In this document: positions 10,548 through 30,044 of the stretch, one piece after another
Layout of the letters: each line of letters starts with the position of its first letter
Position numbering within the stretch: the stretch's first letter is position 1
The notes under the pieces: generated by a model
Databases searched by the model: none
Told to the model about the DNA's origin: nothing
What the model saw: the letters and a program-made list of their open reading frames with translations, nothing else
Position numbers and translations under genes: made by a program
Assembly (NCBI RefSeq): GCF_000090795.2
Contig: NW_003546269.1
Location: forward strand, 129,627-169,541
DNA from: Amphimedon queenslandica
Lineage: Eukaryota; Porifera; Demospongiae; Haplosclerida; Niphatidae
Direction of reading: 5' to 3'
DNA: 39,915 nt

Positions 10548-13179
10548 TTTCTCAGGCACACCCAGTACCAGTTCTCATGGAGCAACTGTTAGGTTAAGAG
10601 CCAAGTCCCCAAACTCGCCCAACAGAAGTTACAATAGTATGCTTTATAGCTATGCCGGGAAGAACAAGGACGACGCCCCCTTCAGTCGCTATGGATACGA
10701 TAGCATCAGGAAGAGAAATGTACCACGGCCGGTGGGGGAGGTAGAGGAGGAGGAGGGAGGAGATGAAGACTCGGCAGTCGAGATAAATATGGACGACATG
10801 ACGCTAGCACAAGAAATGAACTTTGAAATTGTTAATGCCGACGATACTATGAACGTCAGGACTAAAGAAGTAATTTATTTTTTCAAAACTATTATTATTT
10901 ATTATTATATTTTCTTTTCTACAGCATGTCGATACGCTAACTAGTCATTTAACAAAGCTAGGTTTAGAGAACGGGCTGGATTCACAAGATTATCAATGTG
11001 CCAGCTGCAAGAGACCAATTGGAATAGGTATAACATTTTTTATACAATTAATATTTAATATGCATCTAATTGTCTCTATTCTTCTCACTTTTTCCAGTGT
11101 TTGGCGAAGCTAAATTATGCAAGTTTGACGGCGGGTATTATTGCTACGAGTGTCATCTTGACGAAGAGAGGCTGATACCGGCTAGGATACTCATGAACTG
11201 GGACTTTAGGAAGCACCGGGTCTGTCTACGGAGCGCAGAGTTTCTCGATAGCATCGAGACCATGCCAGTACTGAATGTGGACGAGACTAATAATGCACTT
11301 TATCACTATATACCTGAACTGGAGGAGACTAGAGTAAGAGAGAGAGAGATAGTCATTTTTGGTGGGTCCCTGTACTATAGTACAGGGACGTTGGCCTGGT
11401 TTTTAAGCAACTTTAAAAATTTGTAAAAAATCTAATTTTGATCGGAATCAATTCAAACTTTCTACACAACATAACTACATGTATATGCATCAGATAACAT
11501 TATAAAAATGGAGAATTCTCATCTTTTCAATTTTGGCGAAATTTGGCCAAAATCCCTGTACTATAGTACAGGGACTTTGGCCCGGTTTTTGAGTAACTTT
11601 AAAAATTTGTAAAAAATCTAATTTTGATCGGAATCAGTTCAAACTTTCTACGCAACATAACTACATGTATATGCATCAGATAACATTATAAAAATGGAGA
11701 ATTCTCATCTTTTCATTTTTGGCGAAATTTGGCCAAAATCCCTGTACTATAGTACAGGGACTTTGGCCCGGTTTTTGAACAACTTTAAAAATTTGTAAAA
11801 AATCTAATTTTGATCGGAATCAGTTCAAACTTTCTACACAACATAAGAACATGTATATGTATCAGATAAAGTTATAAAAATGGAGAATTCTCACCTTTTC
11901 ATTTTTGGTGAAATTTGGCCAAAATCCCTGTACTATAGTACAGGGACTTTGGCCCGGTTTTTGAGCAACTTTAAAAATTTGTAAAAAATCAAATTTTGAT
12001 CGGAATCAGCTCAAACTTTCTACACAACATAAGAACATGTATATGTATCAGAAAATGTAATAAAATTGAGAAATTTTCTACTTGTCAATTTTGGTGAAAT
12101 TTCATTAAAATCCCTGTACTATAGTACAGGGACTTTTGTCCGATTTTGGAGCAACTTTTAAAAATCATAAAAAATCCAAACTTGATTGGAATCAGCTCAA
12201 ACTTTCTACACAACATAAGAACGTGTATATGCATCAGATAGCATTAGAAAAATTGAGAATTCTCACCTTTTCATTTTTGGCGAAATTTGACCAGAGACCA
12301 TGTACTATAGTACAGGGACTTTGGCCTGATTTTGGAGTAAATTAAAAAATTCGGGAAAAATCCAATATTGATTGGAATTAGCTCAAACTTCTACACAACA
12401 TAAGTACATGTATATGTATTAGAAAATGTAATAAAATTGTACCTGTTTAACTGATTGTCTCTTTCTCCCTTCATTAAGATGCTAAGACACACTCTCAGTC
12501 TACAAAAGGACTACATTTTAACGTGCAAGGATCCGATTTTTGTTGAAGAATTCAAAAAGAGGTAAGCGCAAGCATGATTATAAATATTTTAATAAAAAGT
12601 AATCATTAAAAATAATCCTCTTTTTTGAAAAAAAATAGAGTCAGATCGTCACATTTTTATGAGCACATTCACTTTTACTCAGTAAAGGTTAGTATGAATC
12701 TATTACTAATGATTGGTCATGTGACTATCATGTGACATTCCAGGACCTATATCACGTATACACCGGCTCCCTAGTCTCCAAATTAAGGAAAATTGCAAAA
12801 AATTGCAAGAAACACATACGCAATTGTCCCGTAAGTTTTTAATTAATTATTAATATATGTGGGCGTGGTCTTCTCTCATTGCAGTATTGCTCGCAGAAAG
12901 GTTTTATCTGTGAAGTGTGTCAGAAAGACGAGATCCTCTACCCATTTGATAGAGGGACATATCAAGTTAGAATCACTTCCTTATTAATTAATAACATATA
13001 TTATATCTTTTCTCTCTCCATTTTCTGATTCTCTTTCTCTCTCTCAGTGTCTTGAATGTAGGTCTGTTTTTCATGATCCTTGTAAGCCAAAGTTAAAGTC
13101 AGACTGTCCCAAATGCCTACGTATCGAGCAAAGGAGAGCAAACTTGAAGAGACCAGACTCAGTTTTGTATACTGAATAA
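8709..13179 (+). CDS. RUN and Rubicon-homology domain protein, PLEKHM1-like but without PH domains
   Basis: Seventeen exons: 8709-8810, 8869-8906, 9059-9131, 9221-9277, 9324-9419, 9495-9574, 9666-9736, 10023-10157, 10303-10467, 10556-10869, 10925-11027, 11098-11333, 12479-12561, 12639-12687, 12744-12830, 12885-12965, 13048-13179; 633 residues. A RUN-type helical domain occupies about 20-190 (FGAIQLCEILEAIFLHEL, SFWSCISPLVS, SWVRLMLVKGLLFSFL). A Ser/Pro-rich, acidic middle follows. From about 378 comes the Rubicon-homology zinc region (YQCASCKRPIGI, YYCYECH, IPARILMNWDF, KGFICEVCQKD, CLECRSVFHDPC, CPKC), closest in my recall to PLEKHM1/PLEKHM3. Such proteins link RAB7/ARL8 endolysosomes to fusion and autophagy. 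An LIR-like NFEIV with nearby acids lies at about 361-365. Human PLEKHM1 (about 1056 residues) has two PH domains between RUN and RH; I see none. AATAAA at 13283 may end the transcript. Confidence 0.88.
11360..12440 (+). repeat. 186-bp tandem satellite array with perfect palindrome (about six units)
   Basis: The array fills the 1145-bp intron between exons 12 and 13 of the RUN-RH gene. The palindrome CCCTGTACTATAGTACAGGG, extended by T and A at its ends, begins at 11367, 11553, 11739, 11925, 12111 and (imperfect) about 12297: every spacing is 186. Shared unit features are TTGATCGGAATCAG, AAACTTTCTACACAACATAA, ATGTATATGCATCAGATA and GGCGAAATTTGGCC. No open frame is conserved across units. Confidence 0.97.
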
Positions 13180-13413
13180 TGTGAACATATTGTTAATAGT
13201 ATCACAGGATCACTCCATCTTCTCTTTCTCTGTCTTCTTGAATCACAAGTTTGTAAAATGCTATTAACGAATTCAACCAATCAATAAAATTGTTACTATT
13301 ATTATTATTATTATAGTACTATTGTTATTTTTTGATTTTCAAATTATTATTATTATTATTGTTTTAATTTTTAATTGTTTGTTTGTTTTGACTGATTTGC
13401 TGTCTCCACAGGT

Positions 13414-14744
13414 TTATGATTTCTATAAAAATAAAGATTATTTTATTATTATTATTATTATTATTATTATACTAACCTTATAATGGATGACATTAGTTAA
13501 TTCTTCTTCGTTCTCCATCCTCTCCTCCTCTTTCAAGTATCCATAGGTACCCACTACAGTGTCCTTGATCTTTCTAGGCGAGAGACTGAGAATAGAAAAG
13601 AGAGAAGGATAAAAATAGTATCTATACATTACATCATAATGTCTAGTTCTAATGTCTGCTAAAATTTTGATAAAAGGAGCTTCCCTCCATTAATTCATTT
13701 TACTCCCCAAGTGTAGTCTATGGCAATGCATGTGGTCAAAACTTCAACAAATTTTTCAAAAATCTGGTTATATACACTTAATTTTAATACTCCACAATTT
13801 TTTTAGCTTTACAGAGCAATACAACACCATGTCCATTATCACAACTTACAAAGCAAGCACAGCTGAAACGACATATCGTTTAGGTAGCATGATCATAAAC
13901 TTTCCGTCACAGACAGCTGCTAATGTTTCCGCCGCTACATAACCAACCGATAGTTTCTTAATCCCAGCTCCGGAAAAGAAATCTTTCACTCGTCCAGGGA
14001 TAAAACCAGTGTCCATCTCCCATGGACATACACATGTTACTTTTACTCCTTTTTTTCCCGTTAGTTGTAACTCGTAGTGTAGGCTCTCCGAGAAATTATA
14101 CACAGCTGCTTTGGATGAATTGTAGTCGGAGACAAGAGGGCCTCCTGAGAACGAACCAAAGGAAGCCATTTCTACGATATGTCCGTAATCATTTTCAATC
14201 ATCCAGGGAAGGAATGATTTGATTGTCTATAGAGATAAAGGAGATATTTAACGTCACATGACTTCATTGTCATGTGATGCTATTCACTTACCCAATAATG
14301 TGATAGAAAATTAACTGTTATCGTCTTTTCAAACTCTCCCTCTTTGAATTCTTTTACGAGTTTTCCCGGCAACACGCCGGCATTGTTAACGAGTACGGAG
14401 ACATTACCCACTTCTTCTCTCACTCTCTCTGCCCCTTCTTCAATCTCTTCTCTTTTAGACACATCCACAACATAACCAAAGGCCTCACAGCCTCTAGCAG
14501 TTATTTCTGATACAGTCTCCCTCAGTTTCTCTTGATTAATATCCCAGAGGACTATAGTGGCGCCTGCTGACGAGAAAAGAAGAGCCAGTTCCCTCCCTAG
14601 TCCCTGTGCTCCCCCGGTTATAAGGACAATGTCACAGGAGAAGTTTGGGGGATCTTTTCTCTTTATTAGGCCCCAAAGGAGGCCCAGGAATCCTTGAACA
14701 GTGTAAAGGAACAGTCTTAAAATAAGAGAAATGAATTTGAACAT
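13414..14744 (-). CDS. Short-chain dehydrogenase/reductase, SDR16C (RDH10/HSD17B11)-like, copy A
   Basis: Four exons in transcript order: 14744-14292, 14226-13850, 13585-13477, 13422-13414; 315 residues. The ATG at 14744 opens a hydrophobic N-terminal segment, a probable membrane anchor. The Rossmann cofactor motif TGGAQGLG is at 43-50, followed by IVLWDIN, NNAG (120-123) and the catalytic YNSSK (Tyr186, Lys190). The family oxidises or reduces retinoids, steroids or related lipids, usually on ER or lipid droplets; the substrate here cannot be told. Exon 2 ends at a strong donor (TTTGTAAGT), and a small terminal exon encodes only KS before the stop. The last intron holds a TAA repeat. It is head-to-head with copy B, and residues 35-123 are almost identical to copy B while the rest is not. 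The 3' end converges on the RUN-RH gene. Confidence 0.9.
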
Positions 14745-14878
14745 TTTCACTGTAAGATTTGGTGGGCGGGGCTTCTAGAAACCCCGCCACACCCCTCACA
14801 CCCTTTTGGCTAATTAAACTTGTAAAATTTAGAGATTCTCTCCCCTTTAGGCCCTTTTTCCCAATTCTATTTACAATT
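14745..14878. promoter_or_regulatory. Bidirectional promoter of the SDR pair
   Basis: Only 134 bp separate the two divergent start codons. A GC box, GGGCGGGGC, lies at 14764-14772, near the start of copy A. Shared control of the two genes is inferred from the distance alone. Confidence 0.6.
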
Positions 14879-15962
14879 ATGGCCTCTGTGTCTCTTTCAG
14901 CTATTATCCTCGGCCTCCTACAGCTAGCAAATATCCTAGGCCTCGTGCTATGGAGCATGGTATCTCCGTTACTTCGACTCTGCCGTAAGAAGCATTCACC
15001 AGACTTCTCCTGTGACATTGTCCTTATAACCGGGGGAGCACAGGGACTAGGGAGGGAACTGGCTTTTCTTTTCTCGTCAGCAGGCGCCACTATAGTCCTC
15101 TGGGATATTAATCAAGAGAAACTGAGGGAGACTGTATCAGAAATAACTGCCAGAGGCTGTGAGGCCTTTGGTTATGTTGTGGATGTGTCTAAAAGAGAGG
15201 AGATAGAGAAAGGGGCAGAGAGAGTGAGGGAAGAAGTGGGTAATGTCTCTGTACTCGTTAACAATGCCGGCATAATGTTCGGTAAGAGCATAATGGATTC
15301 CGACGATGCTCAAGTTGATCTTACGTTTAAAATTAACACGCTAGCTTATTATCGGGTAAGTGTGTACATGTACATGTACATGATAATAATAATGATAAAT
15401 TTTTCAGTCGTTAATTCCTTTTTTATTGTTGTAGACAGTGAAGTCTTTCCTCCCATGGATGCTACAGAATAATTACGGCTACGTTGTCAATATCTGTTCA
15501 ATAGTATCATACGAGGGTATGCCTAGACTCTGGGATTATTCAGCCTCTAAAGCAGCTGTTCTTTCTTTCAGTGAGACTCTAAGGAAGGAGCTACGACTGG
15601 CCGGGAAGAACGGAGTTTCTGTGACGGCTGTTTTTCCTTATTATATTTCTACCGGAATGCTTTCCTACTCTAATACCCTGACTTCTTACTTACCTCCTCT
15701 TGACCCTAAGGACGTTGCAATGAAAACTGTGAATGCCACGTGCGAGAAAAAGTTTTGCATTCACTTGCCATCATTTTTGTACTGGGGAAACTTAGTTAAA
15801 TTGTGAGTGGTTTCTAAAAATTTTGCGTGTGTCATTTTGGCTTTTATTTCCTGTAGTTTTTTACCGACAAAGGCGTATGATGAATCTATGTCTTTATTTT
15901 TTGGCGACCAGTACGTTACTAATTTGAAAGTCAGAAATTACCTGTCAAGTGGGGAGAAATGA
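14879..15962 (+). CDS. Short-chain dehydrogenase/reductase, SDR16C-like, copy B
   Basis: Three exons: 14879-15355, 15435-15802, 15857-15962; 316 residues. A hydrophobic N-terminal helix (about 5-35) is followed by basic residues, then the cofactor motif TGGAQGLG (51-58), NNAG (128-131), a Ser-containing strand (CSIVS) and the active-site YSASK (Tyr194, Lys198). The C-terminal exon encodes FLPTKAYDES, equivalent to the short third exon of copy A. The exon boundary after Tyr-Arg (YYR|TVKSFLPWM) matches copy A (HYW|TIKSFLPWM), so the two are duplicates with shared intron positions. Substrate unknown. An in-frame upstream start exists at 14759, but the ATG at 14879 gives the same N-terminal layout as copy A. 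Confidence 0.9.
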
Positions 15963-17530
15963 ATAATTTTAGTATCAATAACAACAATAATAATTGTTTT
16001 TTCCTTTGTTTTAAAAAATTTTGTCACGCGGTAAAACATTGAAATGGGCGGGGTTTGTCGCCCACGCACACCGGTCACGTAAATTAAAATTAGCTGCACG
16101 CTCATCTTTCTGCTCAGCTCTCCTCTCCTCCCTACTCTCCTCCTCCAGCTCTCCACCTTCCTTTTCCTCTGTGTCTTTCTTTCATTGGAATGGCTGCTTA
16201 GAAACAGTCACATCAGACTTTAATCATCGTTCCTTTATAATTTCTGTAAGTCATCTCTCCCTCTCTCTCTCTTTATAACTATCTTGCTTCTCTCCACTTA
16301 GCGCCACTCTATGGGTTACATACTCTGTTTTTCTTTGTAGGAGATCGACCATTTGATTGTATTTCTATTGAGTGGATCGCGACTGAGCGAGAAAGAGAGA
16401 GAGAGAACTCCACACTGTCAGGTAAGAGACAAAAATACTAATAGTAATAATTTTTTATAATTGTGTGTATGTACCTTGTATATTATTGATACTTTTTACA
16501 TGTAAATTGAGAGAAAGAGAGAGAGAATATTTTTCTGTGTTTTATTGTTGTGTATGTGTATGCATCAATGTAATGTTTTCATTGTGTTGTCTCCTTAAAT
16601 TCATTTCCATGTATTGTTCGAAGAGCCATAGCTCTGTGTAACCAAGGGCTAGGCCTGACTCTATTTAGTCTTAAAAGTGAGATAGGCATTTAAAAAAACA
16701 AAAACACAATTATAATGGCAAAGGATCCTACAATACCACCAAGTCATAGCTGATACTTTGACGTCTGGATGTGCATGTACATGTATTGTGAGGGTGTGGT
16801 TTAAGTTAATTAATAGTTATTAAGCCTGACCTGATGTACTGTCATGCATTCATGTATGTACACATCTTATCAGTCATGTATTGTCTGTTTATTATTTTAT
16901 TAGTTCTACTTGTCATGTCATTCACATTGTAGCCATTACATTGTGTGACCATACATTACCAATTATCACCATCTATTGATTGTCACTCTTCTTTGAATTT
17001 AAATTTTAAAATGGCAGCTCCCCCTTCCCTCTCTTTCTCCCTCTAATCCTTTCCTCTCTCTCTCTCTCAATATTNNNNNNNNNNTATCATACAAAACACA
17101 CACACACACACAGAACATGTACAATACATATATACACACACACACATAGATGCATCACTTGTATTACATCCTAAATTTACATTTCTACAGGAAGCTATAT
17201 GACCAGCTACTGATACATGTCTTGTTCATATTTCTCATTGTTTGTGTATGTTGTAATCAAATAGCATGCCGCCATGCCTAGTGACAGACGTTACTAAAAT
17301 TAGATTCGTTACTGGAATTAGATTTGTTACTAAAATTAGATTGTTGCACCACAAATGGGCATGCTTTACATTTTATTGAATAAAACACATCACTGTGTCT
17401 TTGTTGCAATTAATTACATGTATGTCGATTGATTGATGTTTCATTTCCTTATGATATCAGGTTATAGGGAGCCATCGATTGATAAACAAACAAGAAGACA
17501 TTATTGATATTTGCCATATAAGGAAACAAA
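15963..17530 (+). promoter_or_regulatory. TENT4 promoter and probable spliced 5' UTR
   Basis: No coding exon is seen. A GC-box-like GGGCGGGG occurs near 16046. Probable non-coding exons end at about 16245 (TTCT followed by GTAAGT), span 16341-16421 (TTTGTAG before, GTAAGA after) and begin at 17461 (GATATCAG before), running into the coding exon. The rest is AT-rich intron with CA repeats at about 17097-17112 and a ten-N assembly gap at 17075-17084. Confidence 0.5.
17075..17084. other. Assembly gap (10 N)
   Basis: Ten unknown bases lie between a CT-rich stretch and a CA repeat. The true length is unknown, and the flanking simple repeats are the likely cause. Confidence 0.99.
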
Positions 17531-18919
17531 ATGTCAACTGCCCTCGGTATACAAAGAGGTAACACTGACTCCTCTGCTGTTGAAACCTGGAGCCGGATGG
17601 AAAAGAACGCTTTCCCGGGTGTCGAAACCCTCATTAGAAACTCACCTTCGCATCCTCAACCGGAGTACCTCTCCATTGAGGCCTCATCTTCATCTGGTAA
17701 GAGCTCTGCCCAGTCTTCTTCCCAAACAAAGCGGCACATTACCGGCGAGAGCACAGAGACGTGTACCCCGTGGGTAAGGCAGGAGTACTCTAATGACATG
17801 ATCGGTTTCCACGAAGAAATCGTCCACTTTTATTCATACATGTCTCCCAAGAGGAGCGAGAGGTGTATGAGGCTTCGTGTTTTTGAGAAAGTAAAGGCAA
17901 TCATACTCAAGCTATGGCCTCGTGCTCAGGTCTACCCTTTCGGGAGCTTCTGTACAAATCTCTACCTCCCAACTAGCGACATTGATATTGTCGTGTTGGG
18001 GGAGTGGCTAGCCCTGCCTCTTTTTTCTCTAGAGGATGCATTCCTAAAGGCACAGATTGCTATAGAAGATTCCATTATGGTTCTTGATAAGACGACCGTC
18101 CCCATAATAAAGTTCACCGATAGGGAAACGGAAGTAAAGGTTGACATTAGCTTTAATCAAGAGACTGGCATATATAGTGCTAACCTTATCTGTCAGTACG
18201 TCCAACAGTTTCCTTACTTACCGTATCTTGCCTTGATAGTAAAACAGTTCCTTGCTCAGCGTCAGCTCAATGAAGTCTACTATGGAGGCATCAATTCGTA
18301 CAGCCTCATACTAATGCTGGTAAGTTTCTTTCAAATGCATGCCCGGAATGAAGTAGCCGATGTCTCGTCGAACCTCGGTGTCTTGCTGATGGAGTTTTTC
18401 GAGCTCTACGGAAGGACTTTCAACTATACCAAAGTGGCCATTTCTATTATAGACGGTGGGTGTTATTTTCCTAAAGAAGCGCTGCTGGACGGGATGGAGG
18501 ACAGTTTATTGTATATACAGGACCCTCTTGAACAGAGGGAGAATGCTTGTCGAGGTTGTTACGGCATCATGCAAGTCAAAGCTGCTTTTGAACACGCTTA
18601 CAACCTCCTCCATACCATACTGATGGCTCGGGAAGACGGGACGGCAACAAGAGGAACGTCTCTTCTAAGTCGTATCATCCAGATAAGCAAAGAAGTCGAG
18701 AGTTATAGAAACTGGACCGAAAGTACTTGGGGTTCTGCGACAATCTCATCCCCGCCTCCTTTTAGTTTGACCACACCCATCTATTCTCCGCTAGGGATTC
18801 AAGGTGCGATGATGCATCCTCCTCAGTATCTCTACTCTTCACCTTTAGCTCCAATACCTCCTCATCATTCTAGCTATTCACATCAAAAACCTGACGCTGA
18901 AGCTGCTACTAATAATTAG
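17531..18919 (+). CDS. TENT4: Non-canonical poly(A) polymerase, TENT4 (PAPD5/PAPD7, Trf4) family
   Basis: Intronless coding frame of 462 residues. The nucleotidyltransferase core has the GS motif FGSF (Gly138-Ser139) and metal-binding Asp150 and Asp152 in LPTSDIDIVV, with the third Asp205 in VKVDISF. The central domain has LIVKQFLAQRQLNEVYYGG and GGINSYSL (252-259), and the nucleotide-recognition region includes IQDPLEQREN (329-338). The order and spacing are those of TENT4. These enzymes add short A or mixed tails to nuclear RNAs for exosome decay or to mRNAs for stabilisation. The C-terminal tail is short and Pro/Ser/Tyr-rich, and human TENT4 proteins have longer, basic tails. Splicing probably occurs only in the 5' UTR. 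The ATG at 17531 follows an A-rich context (AACAAA). Confidence 0.96.
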   Translation: MSTALGIQRGNTDSSAVETWSRMEKNAFPGVETLIRNSPSHPQPEYLSIEASSSSGKSSAQSSSQTKRHITGESTETCTPWVRQEYSNDMIGFHEEIVHFYSYMSPKRSERCMRLRVFEKVKAIILKLWPRAQVYPFGSFCTNLYLPTSDIDIVVLGEWLALPLFSLEDAFLKAQIAIEDSIMVLDKTTVPIIKFTDRETEVKVDISFNQETGIYSANLICQYVQQFPYLPYLALIVKQFLAQRQLNEVYYGGINSYSLILMLVSFFQMHARNEVADVSSNLGVLLMEFFELYGRTFNYTKVAISIIDGGCYFPKEALLDGMEDSLLYIQDPLEQRENACRGCYGIMQVKAAFEHAYNLLHTILMAREDGTATRGTSLLSRIIQISKEVESYRNWTESTWGSATISSPPPFSLTTPIYSPLGIQGAMMHPPQYLYSSPLAPIPPHHSSYSHQKPDAEAATNN

Positions 18920-19537
18920 TATATCACACACACACACACTTACTTGTGCAAGGAGTCTTTAAATCTCTTTCAATCATCTTCTCGCCACTCTCTCTCTCTC
19001 TCTTTGTTTATATAATTATTATTATTGCTATTACTGTTATTATATCCTCTTTTTCATACAATCTTCTGCTCTTTTTTATTTTAGGATTTTTGTGGCACAT
19101 GTGTAACCATATTGTACTACATTTTCATTTTAGGCTATATCTCTCTCTCATGGTTTTTCTAAATTTTATTTCCATCTATCACTCACTCTTTTGTCTTTCT
19201 TTTTGTCCTTGTTCATCCCTTCCCCAACCCCTCTCTTTCTTTATAATTTTTCTATTGTTTTTCCTCTTGGTATTTGTTCTTTTTAAGGTGGGCATTAAAT
19301 GGAAGACGGAGGAGGAGGAGGAGTTTAAGAAGACGATCATTGATTGGTGGTTAGTGTGTGGGCGTGGATTATGTTGTTTAGCGGAACTTTAAAATACAAT
19401 GTACTGTATATCAAATAATTCATTAACATGTACGGTTGTAATATTGTCTCCATATTAACAATCATTAATTATTATTATTATTATTATGAAAGTGTATTAA
19501 TATTTTATCAGCAAAATGTCTTCAACTTTCTCTTGTA

Positions 19538-19574
<37 letters not shown>

Positions 19575-19791
19575 AAATGAATTACTTTCATCATTTTTGA
19601 AAGTAAAAACAAACTCGTTAACATACGTAGGCGTATTTAATGCCACCCAGCTGCTAACGAAATGACAATTATCACATAAACTCGTAACCAAGGAAGTCCT
19701 CATTAATTATGCGTGCATGCGTTTTTTAGGAACCATTCTATATAAAGATACTAAAACGATTAGTATAGCCCATTCACTCTATCTGGTAGAG
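18920..19791. other. Spacer between TENT4 and the coiled-coil gene
   Basis: This holds the TENT4 3' UTR, with CA and CT runs after the stop, and pyrimidine-rich sequence to about 19280. A TTA repeat lies at about 19540-19573. The promoter and 5' UTR of the next gene follow. A 148-codon open frame at 18946-19392 is pyrimidine-driven low complexity, not a gene. Confidence 0.5.
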
Positions 19792-28768
<8,977 letters not shown>

Positions 28769-28963
28769 CATTAACAATAATAATAATCAACAGAATCACT
28801 TGTTTATTAACATAGTATAATAGTATGAACAAGGATTATAGCTTAATAGTAGCATGTGTCATTATTGACTATTGATTAAATATCGTTTAAAAAAAAGCGA
28901 AAGAAAAAAGAGAGAAAACAAGAAGAGACGACATACATGTACATGTAGCAGCTATACTAGCTA

Positions 28964-30044
28964 TCATGATGACTTTATGACTAGTTGCACTATAAATACA
29001 AAACTAGCAAAGAGTACGAAAGGTGCTATGTTCCACAGTAGCGATATACATGTACTTAAAAAGTTATTCTCTTCGGCTTGCTTATTTCTTCCTGCTAGTT
29101 GATGTCCTCCGGCATATTGTTCTAATTTTTCTTGCTCTTCTTTCTCTCGTGCTTCTTTCTCTTTAAGTTTCTCCTTTATTTCCTATACAGAGGGAGAGAG
29201 AGGAGAGAGAGAGAGGAGAGAGAGAGTGAGAGAGAGAGAATACAAAAGATAAGGAAGAAGAGAAGGAATGTCATCAGTAAAAGGTACTATGTCCTCTTAC
29301 CAACACCAGCTCAGGAAACAGCTTGTTAAACACGTGATCTTCAAGATTAAAAGTCCAGCTGTTGACAGCCAGCTGCTTCTTCTCTTCATCAGACGATCTT
29401 ACACTACCAACCGTCGGTGATGCCTCCACCTTTAAAAGAGAGAGAGGGGGAGAGAAAGGAGAGAGAGGGGGAGAGAAAGGAGAGAGAGGGGGAGAGAAAG
29501 GAGAGAGAGGGGGCAATGTTTACTATCAGATAGTGATGACAAATCAAAATAACTCATGTATACATTATGTAATCCAAACTCTCTTCCTCCCTTACCATAA
29601 AACTAAGTAGTCCCGTTAAAATAGTGGCCACGGACCAGGCCGGGTTCCACGTGTCCGGATGAAAGTCTGATATCGATAGACAGAGTCTCTTGTTTGTTGC
29701 GAATCGACCGTTGGGAGTTATCATCAAGATCCGCGGAGGTTTGAACGGATAATCCGGAGGAAAGACCAATTTCCCATGATAGTAACCACCTGGAAGACCA
29801 ATCACGTGACAGTCACGTGATATACTGTGAACTTACCATGATAAGGAGTTCCTTCTGGACCTTTGACACAATATCTCCTACAGAGAAACACAGAAAACTA
29901 ATCAATAATTGTACTAGTCTATATTCTTTCATACCATTCTAGTATGTTTGATTCTATTGGTGCTGCTTCAATGTAAGGGACCGGGTCTTTCTTTAGTCTC
30001 TTGTAGTCCTGGGTCAGCCTCTTTATAGAGGTGGGAGACGCCAT
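28964..30044 (-). CDS. UBE2J2: Tail-anchored ubiquitin-conjugating enzyme E2 J2 (Ubc6 family)
   Basis: Five exons in transcript order: 30044-29935, 29877-29837, 29789-29596, 29429-29301, 29182-28964; 230 residues against 259 in human. The UBC fold has GGYYHGKLVFPPDYPFKPP, then TPNGRF in place of the usual HPN motif, which is typical of the Ubc6/UBE2J group. Catalytic Cys87 lies in NKRLCLSISDFHPDTWNP. The C-terminal half has a charged Lys/Glu helix and one hydrophobic segment (about 203-227, LLWNIAPFVLFASFVFIVQL) ending in IKSS, a tail anchor for the ER membrane. The enzyme supplies ubiquitin for ER-associated degradation. The end of exon 4 was placed at 29301 because GTAAGA there beats GTGTTG at 29306. 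The gene converges on the coiled-coil gene (195 bp between stops) and diverges from COPS7. Confidence 0.96.
29434..29514 (-). repeat. 21-bp purine/pyrimidine minisatellite in a UBE2J2 intron
   Basis: About four near-perfect copies of a 21-bp unit (GAGAGAGGGGGAGAGAAAGGA on +, written here with one base beyond the unit start trimmed: AGAGAGGGGGAGAGAAAGGA). In the transcript it is a C/U tract that runs up to the acceptor of exon 4 at 29429. Confidence 0.93.

Noticed and set aside
11360..12440. CRISPR-like array
   Set aside because: The whole 186-bp unit is repeated without variable spacers, in an intron of a eukaryotic gene.
18946..19392. 148-codon hydrophobic frame after TENT4
   Set aside because: Composition follows pyrimidine-rich T/C runs (Leu, Phe, Ser, Ile); no start context or homologue, and it sits in the likely 3' UTR.
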